Under the pieces are notes generated by a model that was not told the origin of the DNA, ran no database searches, and saw only the letters and a program-made list of their open reading frames with translations. 64,000 bases of DNA. Origin: Paguma larvata. Lineage: Eukaryota; Chordata; Mammalia; Carnivora; Viverridae. Position numbers and translations under genes: made by a program. The stretch covers positions 36,568,211-36,632,210 of the forward strand of contig CM057826.1 of the NCBI GenBank assembly GCA_030068075.1. The letters run 5' to 3'. This document shows positions 36,880 to 48,589 of this stretch, piece after piece. Each line of letters begins with the position of its first letter. The stretch's first letter is position 1.

Positions 36880-37575
36880 GTACAGTTAATAACGAGTGTC
36901 CGTAAGGATGCTGAGAAAGTGGAACACTTGTGTATTACTGTCCTGGGAATCTAAAATGGTATAGTCACTATGGAAAACTCTATAGCACCTCCTGAAAAAA
37001 TTAAAAATAGAATTATTATATGATGTAGTAAAATTCCATTTCTGGGTATATACCCCAAAGAATTGAAAGTAGGGATTTGAAGAGATAATTATACTCTCAT
37101 GTTCATAGTGGCATGTCTTACAATAGTCAAAAGATGAAAGAAGTTCAAGTGTCTATCAATGGAAGAATGGATAAACAAAATGTGGTATATACATACAATA
37201 AAATATTGTTTGGCCTTAAAAAGGAAGACAATTCTGACACATGCTACAAAACAGATGAAACTTGAGGACATCATGCTAAATAAGACACAAAAATATAAGT
37301 ACTATATGATTCCACTCATATGCAGCACTAGCATAGTCAAATGTATAGACACAGAAAGTAGAATGGTAGTTTCCCGGGGCTGTGGGGATGGAGTAATGGG
37401 GAATTATTGTTTAAGAAGTACCGAGTTTCGGTTTTACACAATGAAAGGACTTTTATGAATGGAAAGTGGTTATGGTAGTACAATAATGTGAATGTCCTTA
37501 ATACCACCAAACAGCACACTTAAAAAAATGCTGCATGTTATATTATGTATTATTTCACTACAATTAAAAAAAAGT
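36880..37575 (+). mobile_element. L1M 3' end, sense orientation
   Basis: Classic L1 3' wording: 'atagtcactatggaaaactc', 'ttccatttctgggtatataccccaaag', 'tgttcatagtggcatgtcttacaatagtcaaaag', 'tctatcaatggaagaatggataaacaaaatgtggtatatacatac', 'tgattccactcatatg', 'atgcagcac', 'gacacagaaagtagaatggtag'. The 99-codon frame at 37159-37458 lies wholly inside this UTR and is not a gene. Confidence 0.92.
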
Positions 37576-37579
37576 CTCA

Positions 37580-37780
37580 GGGCGCCTGGGTGGCTCGGTC
37601 AGTTAAGCAACAAACTCTAGATTTCCACTCATGTCATGACCTCACAGTTTGTGGGTTCAAGCCCTGCATTGGGCTCCATGCTGTCAGCAGAGTCTGCTTG
37701 GGATTCTTTCTATACTTCTCTCTCTGCCCCTCCCCTGCTCTCTCTCTCTCTCTTTCAAAATAAAGAAACTTTAAAATAAA
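37580..37780 (+). mobile_element. CAN SINE
   Basis: Head GGGCGCCTGGGTGGCTCGG at 37580, B-box region 'gtgggttcaagccctgcattggg', short body with 'gtctgcttgggattct', CT run and AAAATAAAGAAACTTTAAAA tail. It lies directly behind the end of the L1M fragment. Confidence 0.93.
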
Positions 37781-39399
37781 ACTCAATTTAAACTTTAAAA
37801 AAAAGTGTGGTATGTGTCTATCTGTGTCTGTTTCTATGTTTTATATTGGGGTAGTTGAGGAAGATAGTGGGATCTTTTAAGAAACTAAAATGAGAAGAAA
37901 AAAAAGAAGCCACCTTAATAGCAATTAAATTTTGCCAACCACAACTTCTGAATAACTTGAACTTTTCATTTTTATAATACATAGGATAAGAAAGAAGTCA
38001 AAATTACCCACATGTGCAATTTTAGTCACTTTTATAAGAAATATCTTTGGTCCAGGGTCAACACTGACATCTTTTAATTAACTAATCATGATTTTGGAAC
38101 ACTAGTCCATGCTGCTTTAAAAATCAAACACTGAACCGAAAGGCAGGTCAAAAGAACTTCGTCTAAAGACACTGTAATATCCCCTTTAATTGCTGAGCTG
38201 TCTTTTTCTTTAAAGTTGTAATTCCACAATTTTGGATATCACAGTAAAGTTGACACAAAAGATAGCATCTTAACATAGTAATACTTAACAAAGATGGCTG
38301 TCATTTCTGTCACATGAAAACGCTGTCAGGAACTGCACTTCAACTTTCTGTTGCCATAGATACCACTTTTCCTCTGTGACCAAAAGTGAAAACCCCAGCT
38401 CAGTGTCATGATTCAAATAAAAAGAATTGAAACCACTTCAGAATATCTACCAAGACGCAGGAGCAAGTCTCTTATCACTGGGATTTCAGTTATACAAAGT
38501 AAAATTCTAGAACATCATTAGTTACTTAGCCAATGAAGAAGTTGGAGAATAGAATACTAATGATGCTTCTAGGTTCATATTTTTTTTGTTTATTAATAAA
38601 AGAATGTACCTAGGACCTCATATTCAAGTTGCAAAACTTAACCTGGACGAAGTTAATTTCCTGGTGTAATACAAATATTAATAAAAGGGCAAACCTACCA
38701 TTGTGTTATTATGGCTGTTATATCCTGAGCTGTACTTAATTTTATCCTGAAGAATGGAGATCAGAGATTATCTATGAATTTAAGGGCATATTAATAGATG
38801 ATGCATATCTGGACACCAGAGAATTCTGAAGAGCAAAATTATCCAAATTAAAATTAAAGCCGATGGAAATAATTAGACAGCTAAAAAACATCTGTACAGC
38901 AGTAAACAATATGTTCAAGAAAAGAGTCACCTTCAGAGACTACCCTGGTCACCAACTATTGTGGAGTTTTGCCAAGTTTGTTGTGGGAAATGTTTAACCT
39001 TCCATGGCCTCTCGTGTCCTTTTGGGTATGGAGAGTGACAGAAGAAATGAGAGTTTAGGCTTGAGTGCCTTTGAAATATATACAGATTAAAAATGCAAGT
39101 TTATCCCCCCCTTTTTTCCTTGTGAGTCTTATTTATGGAATCTTGAAATAAGTGCAAGTTGAATAGTCCTGGACTAAGTAAAAAAGCTCAATGATGAGCC
39201 AGTAAAGTAATTATTCATACAACTATTTCTCAGAAAACTATTTAGTTTTTATACAAAAAGGCAAGTGAGAAGAGACCGTTAAACAGTTATATTTAATTAT
39301 ATTGTATTAAATAATATTTCGGGGAACAGAATTCCTTCACGAGTTATTACTATAATAACTGGGAGGCAACAGGCATGATAGGTGAGCTTTAGGGGTTTG
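37781..39399. other. Repeat-poor unassigned DNA
   Basis: No transposon or gene is recognised over about 1.6 kb. 38090-38560 has balanced composition and no long frame; it is a candidate for conserved non-coding DNA. Confidence 0.35.
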
Positions 39400-39575
39400 G
39401 GGTTAGATAGAACTGACCTCTGCCACTCACTAGCATGGGATGTTAGGTAAATTACTTAATCTCTGTAAATCCCAATTTTCTTACCACATAATGATGATAG
39501 TAATAAAAATATCTACCTCATAGGATCATCACAATGTTTAAATAAATAACTTTATAGAAGTTCTAAACACATAAA
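39400..39575 (+). mobile_element. MIR SINE remnant
   Basis: 'ctgacctctgccactcactagcatgggatgttaggtaaattacttaatctctgtaaatcccaattttcttacc', then 'tctacctcataggatcatcacaatg' are MIR core words in the right order. Confidence 0.85.
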
Positions 39576-39845
39576 AAAACTCATAAAATATTTTTAAAAA
39601 CCCAATAATGAGTGACATGAAAAATGGCTACATGCAGAGATGAGACATTATGTTGTTTGATAAAAAGACTGGGTTTTGTAGAGAAGAGCATTTTTCCCCC
39701 AAAGTATGTTTTTGTTTTAGCACAACTGCAAACAAACACTAATGGGATTTATTTGGGAATGGACAAAGGTAATGTAGAAGAATAAATGGGATCCAATAAA
39801 TACAAATAAATTTTGAAAGATGATTCTAAAGTTTTATTTTTCATC

Positions 39846-40055
39846 ATTTTTAATGTTTATTCTTGAGAGACAGAGAGGGGAGACAGAGCGCTGGTGGGGG
39901 AGGAGCAGAGAGAGAGGGAGACACAGAATCTGAAGCAGGCTCCAGGCTCCGAGCTGTCAGCACAGAACCCGTCACTGGGCTCAAACTCGCAAACCACGAG
40001 ATCATGACCTGAGCAGAAATCAGACGTTTAACTGACTGAGCCACCTGAGAGCCTC
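39846..40055 (-). mobile_element. CAN SINE
   Basis: Tail at left (tttttaatgtttattcttgagagacag), standard body, head ending 'gagccacctgagagcctc', where the usual GGCGCCCC end is mutated. Confidence 0.92.
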
Positions 40056-40071
40056 TTTTTTTTTCAACTAA

Positions 40072-40128
40072 AAAAAAAATTTCAATGTTTATTTATTTTT
40101 GAGAGAGACAGAGAGGGACAGACCACGA
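40072..40128 (-). mobile_element. CAN SINE tail fragment
   Basis: Only the A-rich tail and the start of the body are present ('tcaatgtttatttatttttgagagagaca'), ending abruptly at 'gggacagacc'. It sits 16 bases from the head end of the preceding SINE, so one insertion may have targeted the other's flank, or a deletion removed the rest. Confidence 0.8.
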
Positions 40129-40359
40129 TAACTTTCAATTCAAATAAGTAAGTCACCAACTCTGCAACAGAAAAAATGTCCCAAATCATTTAGACCTTTT
40201 AGAAAGGAAGGAATACAAATGGACACTAAACATATAAATATTTACATTACAAATAAATAAATTTTAAAAGATGCCATTGACTTTCATAAAACTGACAAAT
40301 ATAAAAAAATTTCCAAAAAACAGGAATTGTTGAATTGGACAAGGATTCTCATAAAATAC
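40129..40359. other. Unassigned AT-rich DNA
   Basis: Probably the upstream continuation of the L1M fragment that follows, but too diverged to call. Confidence 0.35.
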
Positions 40360-40720
40360 TTACATAAGTAAAAATTAATATAACCTTTTGGCAAAGCAGT
40401 TAATAGTTGTTGCCAGAACTCATCCTAAGGAGATGGGACACCGATATATGATGAAGAATTTTCATTGCAGCACTTCTGTGATAATAACAAACATTCTAAT
40501 TTCAATAATGATGAAGACTTAAATAAATGATACCACATCCATTAATATATCCATTAAAATTATTTTTAAAGTTCATTAATGACAATAAAAATGTTCAAAG
40601 TATATTAAATGGGACAAAGGGACAAATTAGAATACAAACTAGTTGCCTAATTGAGTTTTATGTAAATAAATACGTACATTCAACATTTGTGTGTGAGTGT
40701 ATTCTCAAAATAAATCCAAT
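40360..40720 (+). mobile_element. L1M 3'-region remnant
   Basis: Sense-strand words of an old L1 3' region: 'ccttttggcaaagcagttaat', 'catcctaaggagat', 'ttcattgcagcacttctgtgataataacaaacattcta', 'gacttaaataaatgataccacatccattaatatatccattaaaat'. The 122-codon frame at 40527 is inside it. Confidence 0.75.
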
Positions 40721-40904
40721 TAGAATATTAACAGCGATGTTGTTGTACAATAGTAGTGAAAATACATCTCAAATTCTCTACACATTCTTTGTATTTGCCT
40801 GGTTTTCTTCTTTTTCTATGTTAGTCATATTTTATTATGTGAAGACTCATTCTATCTCTATTAATATTTCTATTTTTTATTTTTTATGTTTTTAATGTTT
40901 ATCT

Positions 40905-41111
40905 TATTAAACATTTTTTTAAAATTTATTTTTGAGAGAGAGACAGTATGAGTGGGGTAGGGAGAGAAAAAGAGGGAGTCAGAATCTGAAGCAGGCTCCA
41001 GGCTCTGAGCTGTCAGCACAGAGTACAATGCAGGGCTCAAACTCAGGAACAGTGAGATCATGCCCTGAGCCGAAGTCAGACATTTAACCTACTGAGCCAC
41101 CCAGGCGCCCC
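40905..41111 (-). mobile_element. CAN SINE
   Basis: Left tail (aacatttttttaaaatttatttttgagag), right head 'gagccacccaggcgcccc' ending at 41111. Flanks 'ttattaaacattttt' and 'tcattaacattttt' may be a decayed target duplication. Confidence 0.93.
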
Positions 41112-41231
41112 TTCATTAACATTTTTAAATGAATGAATATTTAAAATTAAATATACTTTCAGATTTATAAAAATAATACATTTTTCTAGCTCAGTATTTT
41201 GTGATATTCTTCAATTAAGTTATTGTTTTAT

Positions 41232-41311
41232 TACTGGATAGAGGACATATCAGATATTAAACTGATAAGAACAGATACCACAGTTGATCTTAGCCAAAGG
41301 CTGAGAGTTAT
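41232..41311 (-). pseudogene. RNU2 pseudogene: U2 snRNA pseudogene, 5' part only
   Basis: The reverse complement of this stretch follows the 5' end of U2 small nuclear RNA, the spliceosomal RNA that pairs with the intron branch point. From right to left it has the stem I region (ctcagcctttggctaagatc, one T shorter than the functional RNA). It then carries 'tgtggtatctgttcttatca', which contains the branch-point recognition segment with changes just before it. Next come 'gtttaatatctgata' and 'tgtcctctatcc'. Similarity fades after about 80 bases, so the Sm site and the two 3' stem-loops are missing. Promoter elements (DSE, PSE) are not expected in such copies and were not seen. It is a dispersed, non-functional copy. 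Confidence 0.85.
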
Positions 41312-41528
41312 GTAGTTATTCTTTTATTATTATGATTATCTTCTACTTCTATTCATGAATAATTCTGAATAGCTAATATAAGTGCATGACACAAAATTCA
41401 GAAGATACACAGAGGTATATAGTGAAAGTCAATCTTTCTTCCTCCTCTTGCTTGTATCCACCTATCCATCTACTCCCCCTTTCTTTTTATCATTTCAGAT
41501 ATGGTTTATACTTTTTAAAATAACCCCC

Positions 41529-41552
41529 AACACACACACACACACGCACACA
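41529..41552. repeat. Short (CA)n microsatellite
   Basis: About 11 CA units with one CG interruption, inside or at the edge of an L1M remnant. Confidence 0.9.
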
Positions 41553-42050
41553 AATAGTAGTATACCATTCCTGTACTATTCTCTAAATTGTTTTTCTCAA
41601 TATTTATTTGATATACTTTCATATCAGTACATAGACAATTGTATCATCCTTTTTAATGACCTCAAAGAATTCAATATTAATGTAATGCGATTTATTAATT
41701 GTTCCCCTTATGAAGGGCAATCGGGCAGTTTTTAGCTAATCTGCGTTTACAAACAATGCGTAATGACTATCATTATTCACATCATCTTGCAAAGCAGAGT
41801 TGGGTTTTGATTTTCAGTTTTGAAAATTACTAACACAATGCTTCCCATAGCTTTATACCATTTATAAATGGGTATGCTGATTTCCCCTTGGCAATACTGG
41901 ATGTGATCAAGCTTTTTGATCTTTCTTAAAATGGAGATAAAAAATGGCATTTCATTGTAGTTTTAAAGTGAACTTCTCTTTAAGAGCGAGGTTGAGTTTT
42001 TCATATGTTTAGCACTCATTTGTATCTCACTTTGAAGCTGACATTTGCAG
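41553..42050 (-). mobile_element. L1M 3'-UTR remnant
   Basis: Antisense order: 'tactttcatatcagtacatagacaattgtatcatcctttttaatgac', 'atttattaattgttccccttatgaagggcaatcgggcagtttt', 'acaaacaatgcgtaatgac', 'ggcatttcattgtagttttaaagtgaacttctctttaagagcgaggttgag'. Confidence 0.85.
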
Positions 42051-42679
42051 CATAGTATAATCTGAGTTTTGTATCTCGATCCCTGTCTTATAGAACATAG
42101 AATATGCCTTTCATATTTCCGTTAGATGTTGCACAAGTTTAGGTTCATTTTAACTGCAAGTAACATAAAATCCTGACTCAACTGCCTTTAACAATAAGGA
42201 AAGTATTTTCCTTTATATTACATCATGTCTTAAAATAGTGTAGGTTTGTTAATTCAGCTATCTGATTGCCACCTACCAACTGGATTACCTCATGTTCACA
42301 AAATGGCTGCATCACAGGTAAACATCTCATTGAGATATACAGCCTCCAGAAGAAGAAGGGTTATTTCTTATGTTGAGTCTCTCTGTCTCTGGCTCTCTCT
42401 CTCACAAAGATAAAAACTAAAAATGGACCATAACCTCCCCACCAGGATAATTCCTACTAGCAAGAAAAATGATAATAAAATGAAACTTGTCTAAAATTTG
42501 AAAATTTGGATTACAGAAAGGTATAAAATGAGAAATAAATGTTTCTTTCTCTTCCACCTTCAGTCTCTCTCCAAATGAAACCACTGTTAAGTTATTATGA
42601 TTGCTTTGAGGAAAACAAAGAAAACAAAGACTATGCACATGCCTGAGTATCTCCTTTTATATTTCATGCATTCATTTAT
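42051..42679. other. Unassigned DNA between two L1M pieces
   Basis: No gene is seen. The flanks are similar L1M 3' segments in the same orientation, so this is either an insertion or the junction between two copies. Confidence 0.4.
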
Positions 42680-43020
42680 TTTAAACCCCCAAGTGATCAT
42701 ATTTTATTTATTGTTCTAAGCTTTACTTTGTTCACTCATTATACCTTAAAGATCTTTCTAGTTGGCCCATAAAGTCCTCTGTCTGTCATAATTTTTAAAA
42801 GGTCTCCTGCATTGACAAATTTTGGTTGGTTCCAGTTGGGGGTTTACTATAAACAATGCTGCAGTGGACATGCTTGTATATTTATTTTGGGACAATTCAA
42901 TCCAAATGTATACTAGTGGATCAAAGAGAAAGTACATTTTAAAACTCGATGGTGAAATTTACCTCCAGAAAGACTGTCCCACCAAGAGTACGTGAGAGTG
43001 CCTGTTTCCTGTTGGTGGCA
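42680..43020 (-). mobile_element. L1M 3'-UTR remnant (second copy)
   Basis: Antisense wording again: 'aaagatctttctagttggcccataaagtcc', 'ttggttggttccagttgggggtttactataaacaatgctgcagtggacatgcttgta', 'ctagtggatcaaagagaaagta', 'cccaccaagagtacgtgagagtgcctgtttcc'. It covers the same L1 part as 41590-41840. Confidence 0.88.
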
Positions 43021-43951
43021 GAGAATCCTGCCTCTTCCAGGAGCCCTTGGACATCTGCAGTGTTGAGAACAGGCACTCACCAGGAAGCAAGTCCAGCCCC
43101 TCTGCCGGGGGCAGCATCTGGCCCTCTCCACAGACTTTGCCTCCTCCACTGCAAATTTTGTGATTGTGAAGTGAGAGTCTCAGCATGGGAGCCAGCATCC
43201 ACTCTTTGGGTACAGGGAGCATACCTCAGATTTCCCTCATCATGTTAGCATGGTTGTCCTGACTGTCCCAACGTGAGAAAGTGAAGAACTACATCCTCTA
43301 ACTTGTTCGGATGGAGGCATATAGACAGAGGGCTGCTCCTGCTGCCCCCAAACAAAAATCCAGATAATCCCAGAGCAGGTGAAACTCTCCTAGGCATGTG
43401 AAGAAGGAGACCTGCTTCTCTCGGCGTGGGTCTTCCCCACCTCCACTCCCGACTGAGTGCTATAGAGTACCTGGCTTTGGGCACTGGACCCCAGTGCTGT
43501 CCCTGCCATGTTAGAGGCATCTATTCAGTTGCCGATGTGCTCAAAACCTTCCTTGCTGGTCTGTCATTTGCTGACGCTGGCTTTTCTGAAGCCTGGTACC
43601 TTCTTCAAGGTGTCTTCCTGAGAGCACGCATTATCACTAAGTCTAACTTTATTTTCATCTCTTTTTTGATCCTCATGTTTAGCAGAATGAGTCTACCAGC
43701 TTTCTCAGGCCTTGGAGATACTGACTGACAAGCAGCAGGGGTAAGTGCATCCTCCTTTTTTCCAAATTGTCCCCATGGTTAGATAGCATTGTTGCCCTTC
43801 AACTTTGGTTCACTAAACTCTGTCATGAGGCACAGTCCTTGTTATCCCAGCCTTCAGACCCAGTCACTAAGCTGCCAACCCGTGGCACTGGGGCTAGACA
43901 GTCAGGGCCAGGAAGATGGCTGAGCTCCTCGGTGTTCCTTTCTCCTGCCAG
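43021..43951. other. GC-rich block of unknown origin with splice-like signals
   Basis: Composition changes sharply from about one-third GC to roughly half at 43020 and back again at about 44200. No transposon is recognised. A consensus donor CAGGG|GTAAGT lies at 43740|43741 and a strong acceptor (gttcctttctcctgccag) ends at 43951, outlining a possible 211-base plus-strand intron. Another acceptor-like stretch ends at 43684 (ctcatgtttagcag), which would give a 56-base exon 43685-43740. In-frame stops prevent a long coding join across these exons, so a non-coding transcript or a decayed gene fragment is more likely than an active protein gene. Confidence 0.35.
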
Positions 43952-44184
43952 CTGCAAATGACAAGGTCAAGAAAGACAAGAAGCAGACAGCAGAGAGGAC
44001 CAGCAATTTGACACGAGAAAGAAGGAAAAGTGAGGGTGACATGGTGGCACTGGGTGGCCTGCAGTTTCCCTGGGCCATATTCTTGCAGCTCCCTCACCTC
44101 CCTTCCTGGAACTTCAGTTCCAACAACTCAGAGCCTCTTGGTCCTGACTCCGAGAAGAACCCTGACCTCAGAGGTGGGTTCTAA
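43952..44184 (+). other. Candidate terminal exon with 76-codon open frame
   Basis: Immediately after the acceptor at 43951 one frame (phase with two leading bases) stays open for 76 codons to a TAA at 44182-44184. The predicted residues start basic and polar (ANDKVKKDKKQTAERTSN), pass through a hydrophobic stretch (GGLQFPWAIFLQL) and end polar. I recognise no family. The frame has no in-frame ATG near the acceptor and upstream it closes at a TGA at 43921, so it would only be translated as part of a spliced message. Confidence 0.25.
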
Positions 44185-44229
44185 GGAGACTCGCTCTTAG
44201 GAATAATAATGATCATATCTAAATGAATA

Positions 44230-44400
44230 TTTGAAACAGTAAGATGTGCCAAGAACCGTAAGCATCTTACATGTTTCAAACAATATAAATCTCAAACCAT
44301 TTTATGTGTTAGATTTTATTTTCTCCATTTCTTTACAGATGGGGAAACTGAGTCAAAGGAAATTAATTCTCCTGAGACCATAAAACAAAAATATAGCAAA
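44230..44400 (-). mobile_element. MIR SINE remnant
   Basis: Antisense MIR order: 'gatgtgccaagaaccgtaagcatcttacatg', 'ttctccatttctttacagatggggaaactgagtcaaagg'. Confidence 0.8.
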
Positions 44401-44425
44401 ATAGCATTAAACTACAAGACATGTT

Positions 44426-44668
44426 TGAATCTGATGAATTCATTTTTTTAATGTTTCTTTTGAGAGACGGAGAGAGAGAAGAGAGAGACAGACAGCAGTA
44501 GAGGGGCAGAGAGAGAGGGAAAGAAAGAATCCCAAGCAGGCTCTGTGCTGTCAGCCCAAAGTCAATGTGGGGCTCAAACCCACAAACCATGATATCGTGA
44601 CCTGAGCCAAATCAAGAGTTGGATCCTTAACTAACTGAGCCACCCAGGCGCCCTGACTCTGATGAATT
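44426..44668 (-). mobile_element. CAN SINE with target-site duplication
   Basis: TGAATCTGATGAATT (44426-44440) and TGACTCTGATGAATT (44654-44668) flank the element. The body is shorter than the feline consensus ('ccaagcaggctctgtgctgtcagccc'), so it belongs to an older subtype. Confidence 0.95.
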
Positions 44669-47169
44669 TAGTTTAATCCTCTAAGTTATGGTGTCCATTG
44701 TTTTTCTATAGCCTTTATAACACTAATTAGTTAACACACCACACTAATAAATGAACTAATATAGGAAGTATTTAGTACATCAAAGCTGAGAGAATATTCA
44801 TCCTCAGTCTACACTAAATCATTGGAATTTGATAATTCAAGGCTCATGGACATTTCCTAGGGTTTAATATCTGTGTTAAATTTCTTCCTAAAAGAAAAGT
44901 AACAAGTTTTATTACTGTTATTGTTGATGTTTCTAAAATAACCTGTAGAACAAATAGCATAGTAATGACACCACATCTAGTGATTAGTTTCTAAAGCACA
45001 CCCCCTTTCATTGCACAGAAATGTTTTTCTGCATTGATAATAATGTGTTAAAATAATTTGTGACCTCAGCTTATAACTAGGCTGCCTGCAATTAACATTA
45101 TTCAAGAACTCTAAGTCCTAACCATATTTTCAATGGAAGGGAATATATTGAGGAGGGAGGAAAACTTCTATTAATTACTTTTAACAGCTTTGTTCAACTT
45201 TTGACAGAAGATTCTATTTAGTATTGTTTTCATTTTATAACACTCTACATTTTAAAATACATATTTACTAACAGACATTAGCAATGTGATTAAAAATTTA
45301 AGACGTTATTTGAAGCCAATATTAGTATTTAAAATACCTATAAGTACACACATTAGTAAGGTATTGTCTTTTTATTCAAAATCAACATATTCTATATTTT
45401 CTACGCTAGCTAAATGAATTATAAAATTATCAATGAAGTCTCTGGTATTTCCAATACTGAATTCACTTGATTTCAACCAAAACCCATATTCTTTGAAAAT
45501 TATATAGTGTGATACTCCAATATATACAAATTATCCACAGAAGTCTGATTTCATATTTTTTTAATGGTCAACTTCTCCTATACTGTCAGTGTTAGAGTTG
45601 GCTCTGGTGCATCAAGACTTCCCTCGACTGCAAACAAAAGTGTAGTTAGCAGCCAAGAATCCATTTCAAGCTCTCAATTCAGTCCCTGCAGGGCTCTTTC
45701 AGTAACAGATGCAAAATTTCTTTCTTTATTTCATATTTTTTTCTAAATTAACAATATTTCTCAAAGAGACAGAAGTTTGTAACATTAGACTGAAAACAAA
45801 AATGTGAACTCCAAAATGAATTTGACAGCACAAATTCTTCTGATCCTATAGCTGATCTTATAGTTCTTTTTTATTATAATTCTGAAGACTTCTGACAAAG
45901 GTTTTATCTGAATATATATGAATAGGGATACATATACATACACACACTTGTATATTATGCACTTTTTAGAAACACTGACAATAGCAATGATAACAGTCCA
46001 TTTTTTCTTCCTTGCTTTTAGGGAGGAAGAGTAAATAAAGTATCAGGCACCCTGAGAAAGCTGTACTTTTCCTATGGAGCCCAAAATTAGTGAAATGGAT
46101 GTCTAAGAGCATTTTATAATTGAAATACAGCACTGTAATTAAAAATCTGAGCATAAAGTCTCAACTTACTGCAAAGTAGCTTTTAGTTTTTAATGTGATT
46201 AAAGACTTGTAAGTTCTAACGCAACTAGCTTCGTATTAACAGACTGAATATTAGAGTGAATTACAACTGCTCCAAAATTCTGATGTAAAACAGAAGAATC
46301 AAAATGGAATCAAAGTGTATTTTCTTTAAATGCAAAATAATATAAATACTATGAATGTGCTTAAAAATGTGTGTTGTTGTGTCTGTGCCCTGACATGTAT
46401 ATAATTTTATAAAGTGTACTTATACAAATACAATTTTCCAATGATTTCATTTAAACTATTTATCTGTTTACTGTGACAACTAAAACAATAAAAATATATA
46501 TTATATTTCATTCCATTTCAAGGTTTAAGATAATCATATATGTATATATATAAAGATAAAAATAACAAGGCATTCATTACTAATGTTGATCATAATTTTA
46601 CAATTTACGATTCAAAATATTTCAATAGTCTTAATTTTGATACTGTGTTTGCTATAGTAATCAACTAAACCAAGAATCAATCTAAGAATATCAGGCTTTC
46701 AACAAAGAAAAATGTTTGTCATTAATATGCCCAAATATTGTAGCATTTGAAAAAATAGAAATGCAACATATATAAATAGAAATGACAGAATAATTTTCAT
46801 CAAAGCAAATAGAGCAAAAACTCTAAAGAAATAGCAAATGCAACTTAAATAAAGACGAATTCCATAATCACTCTATATTATTTTTCTTTAAAAACCATAG
46901 CAGTATAGATTTTAAATGTTGTTAACATACATAACCAGCCCAGCTCTGAGAAAAATCACAAGATCCAAGTTTCCTTTGCTACCAGCATGTATTTGTATCC
47001 CTTCCAATATTTGAATTGATCTTTATTTATTCAGTATAAATTACTGTGGAAATGTTTTAAGGAAAAATAACAAAATCCAAGAACAAAAAAAAATGGCTGG
47101 TTATGTAATATGTTATTTAATCTTTTTAAATGAAGCCTCATTTTAGAAGTAAATAGACTAAAGACAGAG
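44669..47169. other. AT-rich unassigned DNA
   Basis: No gene or clear transposon over about 2.5 kb. Small TA-rich runs occur near 46540. Frames are short and featureless. Confidence 0.45.
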
Positions 47170-47960
47170 TAGTTAATTATATGCATTCTCTTGAGTTAGT
47201 TCTTTATGATTTGACAACTTGCACGGCAGCTGTTCCCGTAAATATGACAATAAATTTCTAAATCTCCAGAGAACTGGTAAATACAGGCAGATGCACTTAA
47301 CTGCTGGTGGGCAACAAAAGTCAGACTGCAGGAAACTGTGGCACTAATGTAGCTCTTGATTAATCTCTAATTACAGTTTTGTCATCTTAGCAGGGAGACA
47401 AAACTATATCACTTCCTAAATAGGCAAGCAGCATTTTGGCACCTAGCAACCAGCAGTTCGTTCCTATTAGCTGCAGTGGACTCGATGCTGTTACATGGGA
47501 GGTGGTTATGGATCACTGCTCTATTATTTATGGAGCAGCATTTCCAGAGGCCTTCACAACAGTAGATAAATTAGCAGCTTAATAGGCCAGCACTAACTAA
47601 AAACATAGCATAAGCTGAAACATCAAGTATGAAATTAAAATGTGACTTGCCCATAATGTCTGCATCCTACGTGGAAAGAAACGCTCACTTATTTTTTTGT
47701 TTATTATTCAACATACAGAGCATGAATGTCAGCATATTAATGAAAGACATCTCTTCAATCATTTCACGTTGTTTCGTAAAGTGCTTATAGTAAATCCTTC
47801 AGAGATATTTTTTAAAATTCGCTTTCCTCCCCTGAAGGGATTCGCTTGGTTTCGTTCTGCAGCCCAGGGATGGGAGGTGGCAGGCATTAATTAGAACTAG
47901 CGCAGCCACAAGAGAGCCCTAAGTATCTGTGTAAAAGTACCTTATTAAGCTCAAAACGGG
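47170..47960. promoter_or_regulatory. Candidate conserved non-coding element
   Basis: A repeat-free block with balanced composition and clustered motif-like words: 'cttgattaatctctaattacag' (two homeodomain-like TAAT cores, near 47357-47378), 'ggcacctagcaaccag' (RFX-like half-site CTAGCAAC), 'attagctgcagtgg', and 'aggtggttatgg'. No long frame is present. This pattern resembles developmental enhancers, but the assignment is inference only. Confidence 0.3.
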
Positions 47961-48589
47961 CAAATGAGGTTGATTTTCATCATGCTTCCACCTCCCTTTC
48001 ACTTTGGATGAGATGAAAAAGTCTAAGAAAGGACCTCACACCTCTGTCTGTGTCAGTAATTTGAAAGGAGATATAAAATTCTTAAATATTTTTTTCAAAA
48101 GGTAATCCATAGGCTGGTTTACATAATCAAAATTAATTAACTTCTTCCTTAATCTTAATAGTGGAGATCCTATTATTAATATGCTCCTGCTCAAGAGATC
48201 AAAACTATACTACTATCCAAAATGATGACTTTTCATTTCCTCCAATTTTACTAAAAATTATTTTTAAACAAAATGTCATGATGTGTATTTTTAAAGCATC
48301 TTGTATTTTTCAATTATAATAATTCCTAATATAAGAATTCCATCCAAAATGAAAATGTCCTATATTTCATTGTTGCATGACTTCAGAAGGATAATTTTTT
48401 CTGACAACACAAGTTATAAAGTTATTTAAAAAACAACAACATTGCAGGGAGATCAAATGCCCTGGATAACCTACAATAGTTGAGAAGCCATCTTACTGAA
48501 ATAAGACCACTCTAGAAATGGTTTCCATTTATAAATTTATCTTTTGACAAATTTGTCCTTAATCATGGTTCAAGTATCTATCAAGACAA
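47961..48589. other. Unassigned DNA
   Basis: No gene or repeat was recognised. Confidence 0.4.

Noticed and set aside
37159..37458. 99-codon frame as a small gene
   Set aside because: It is wholly within the 3' UTR of an old L1 copy.
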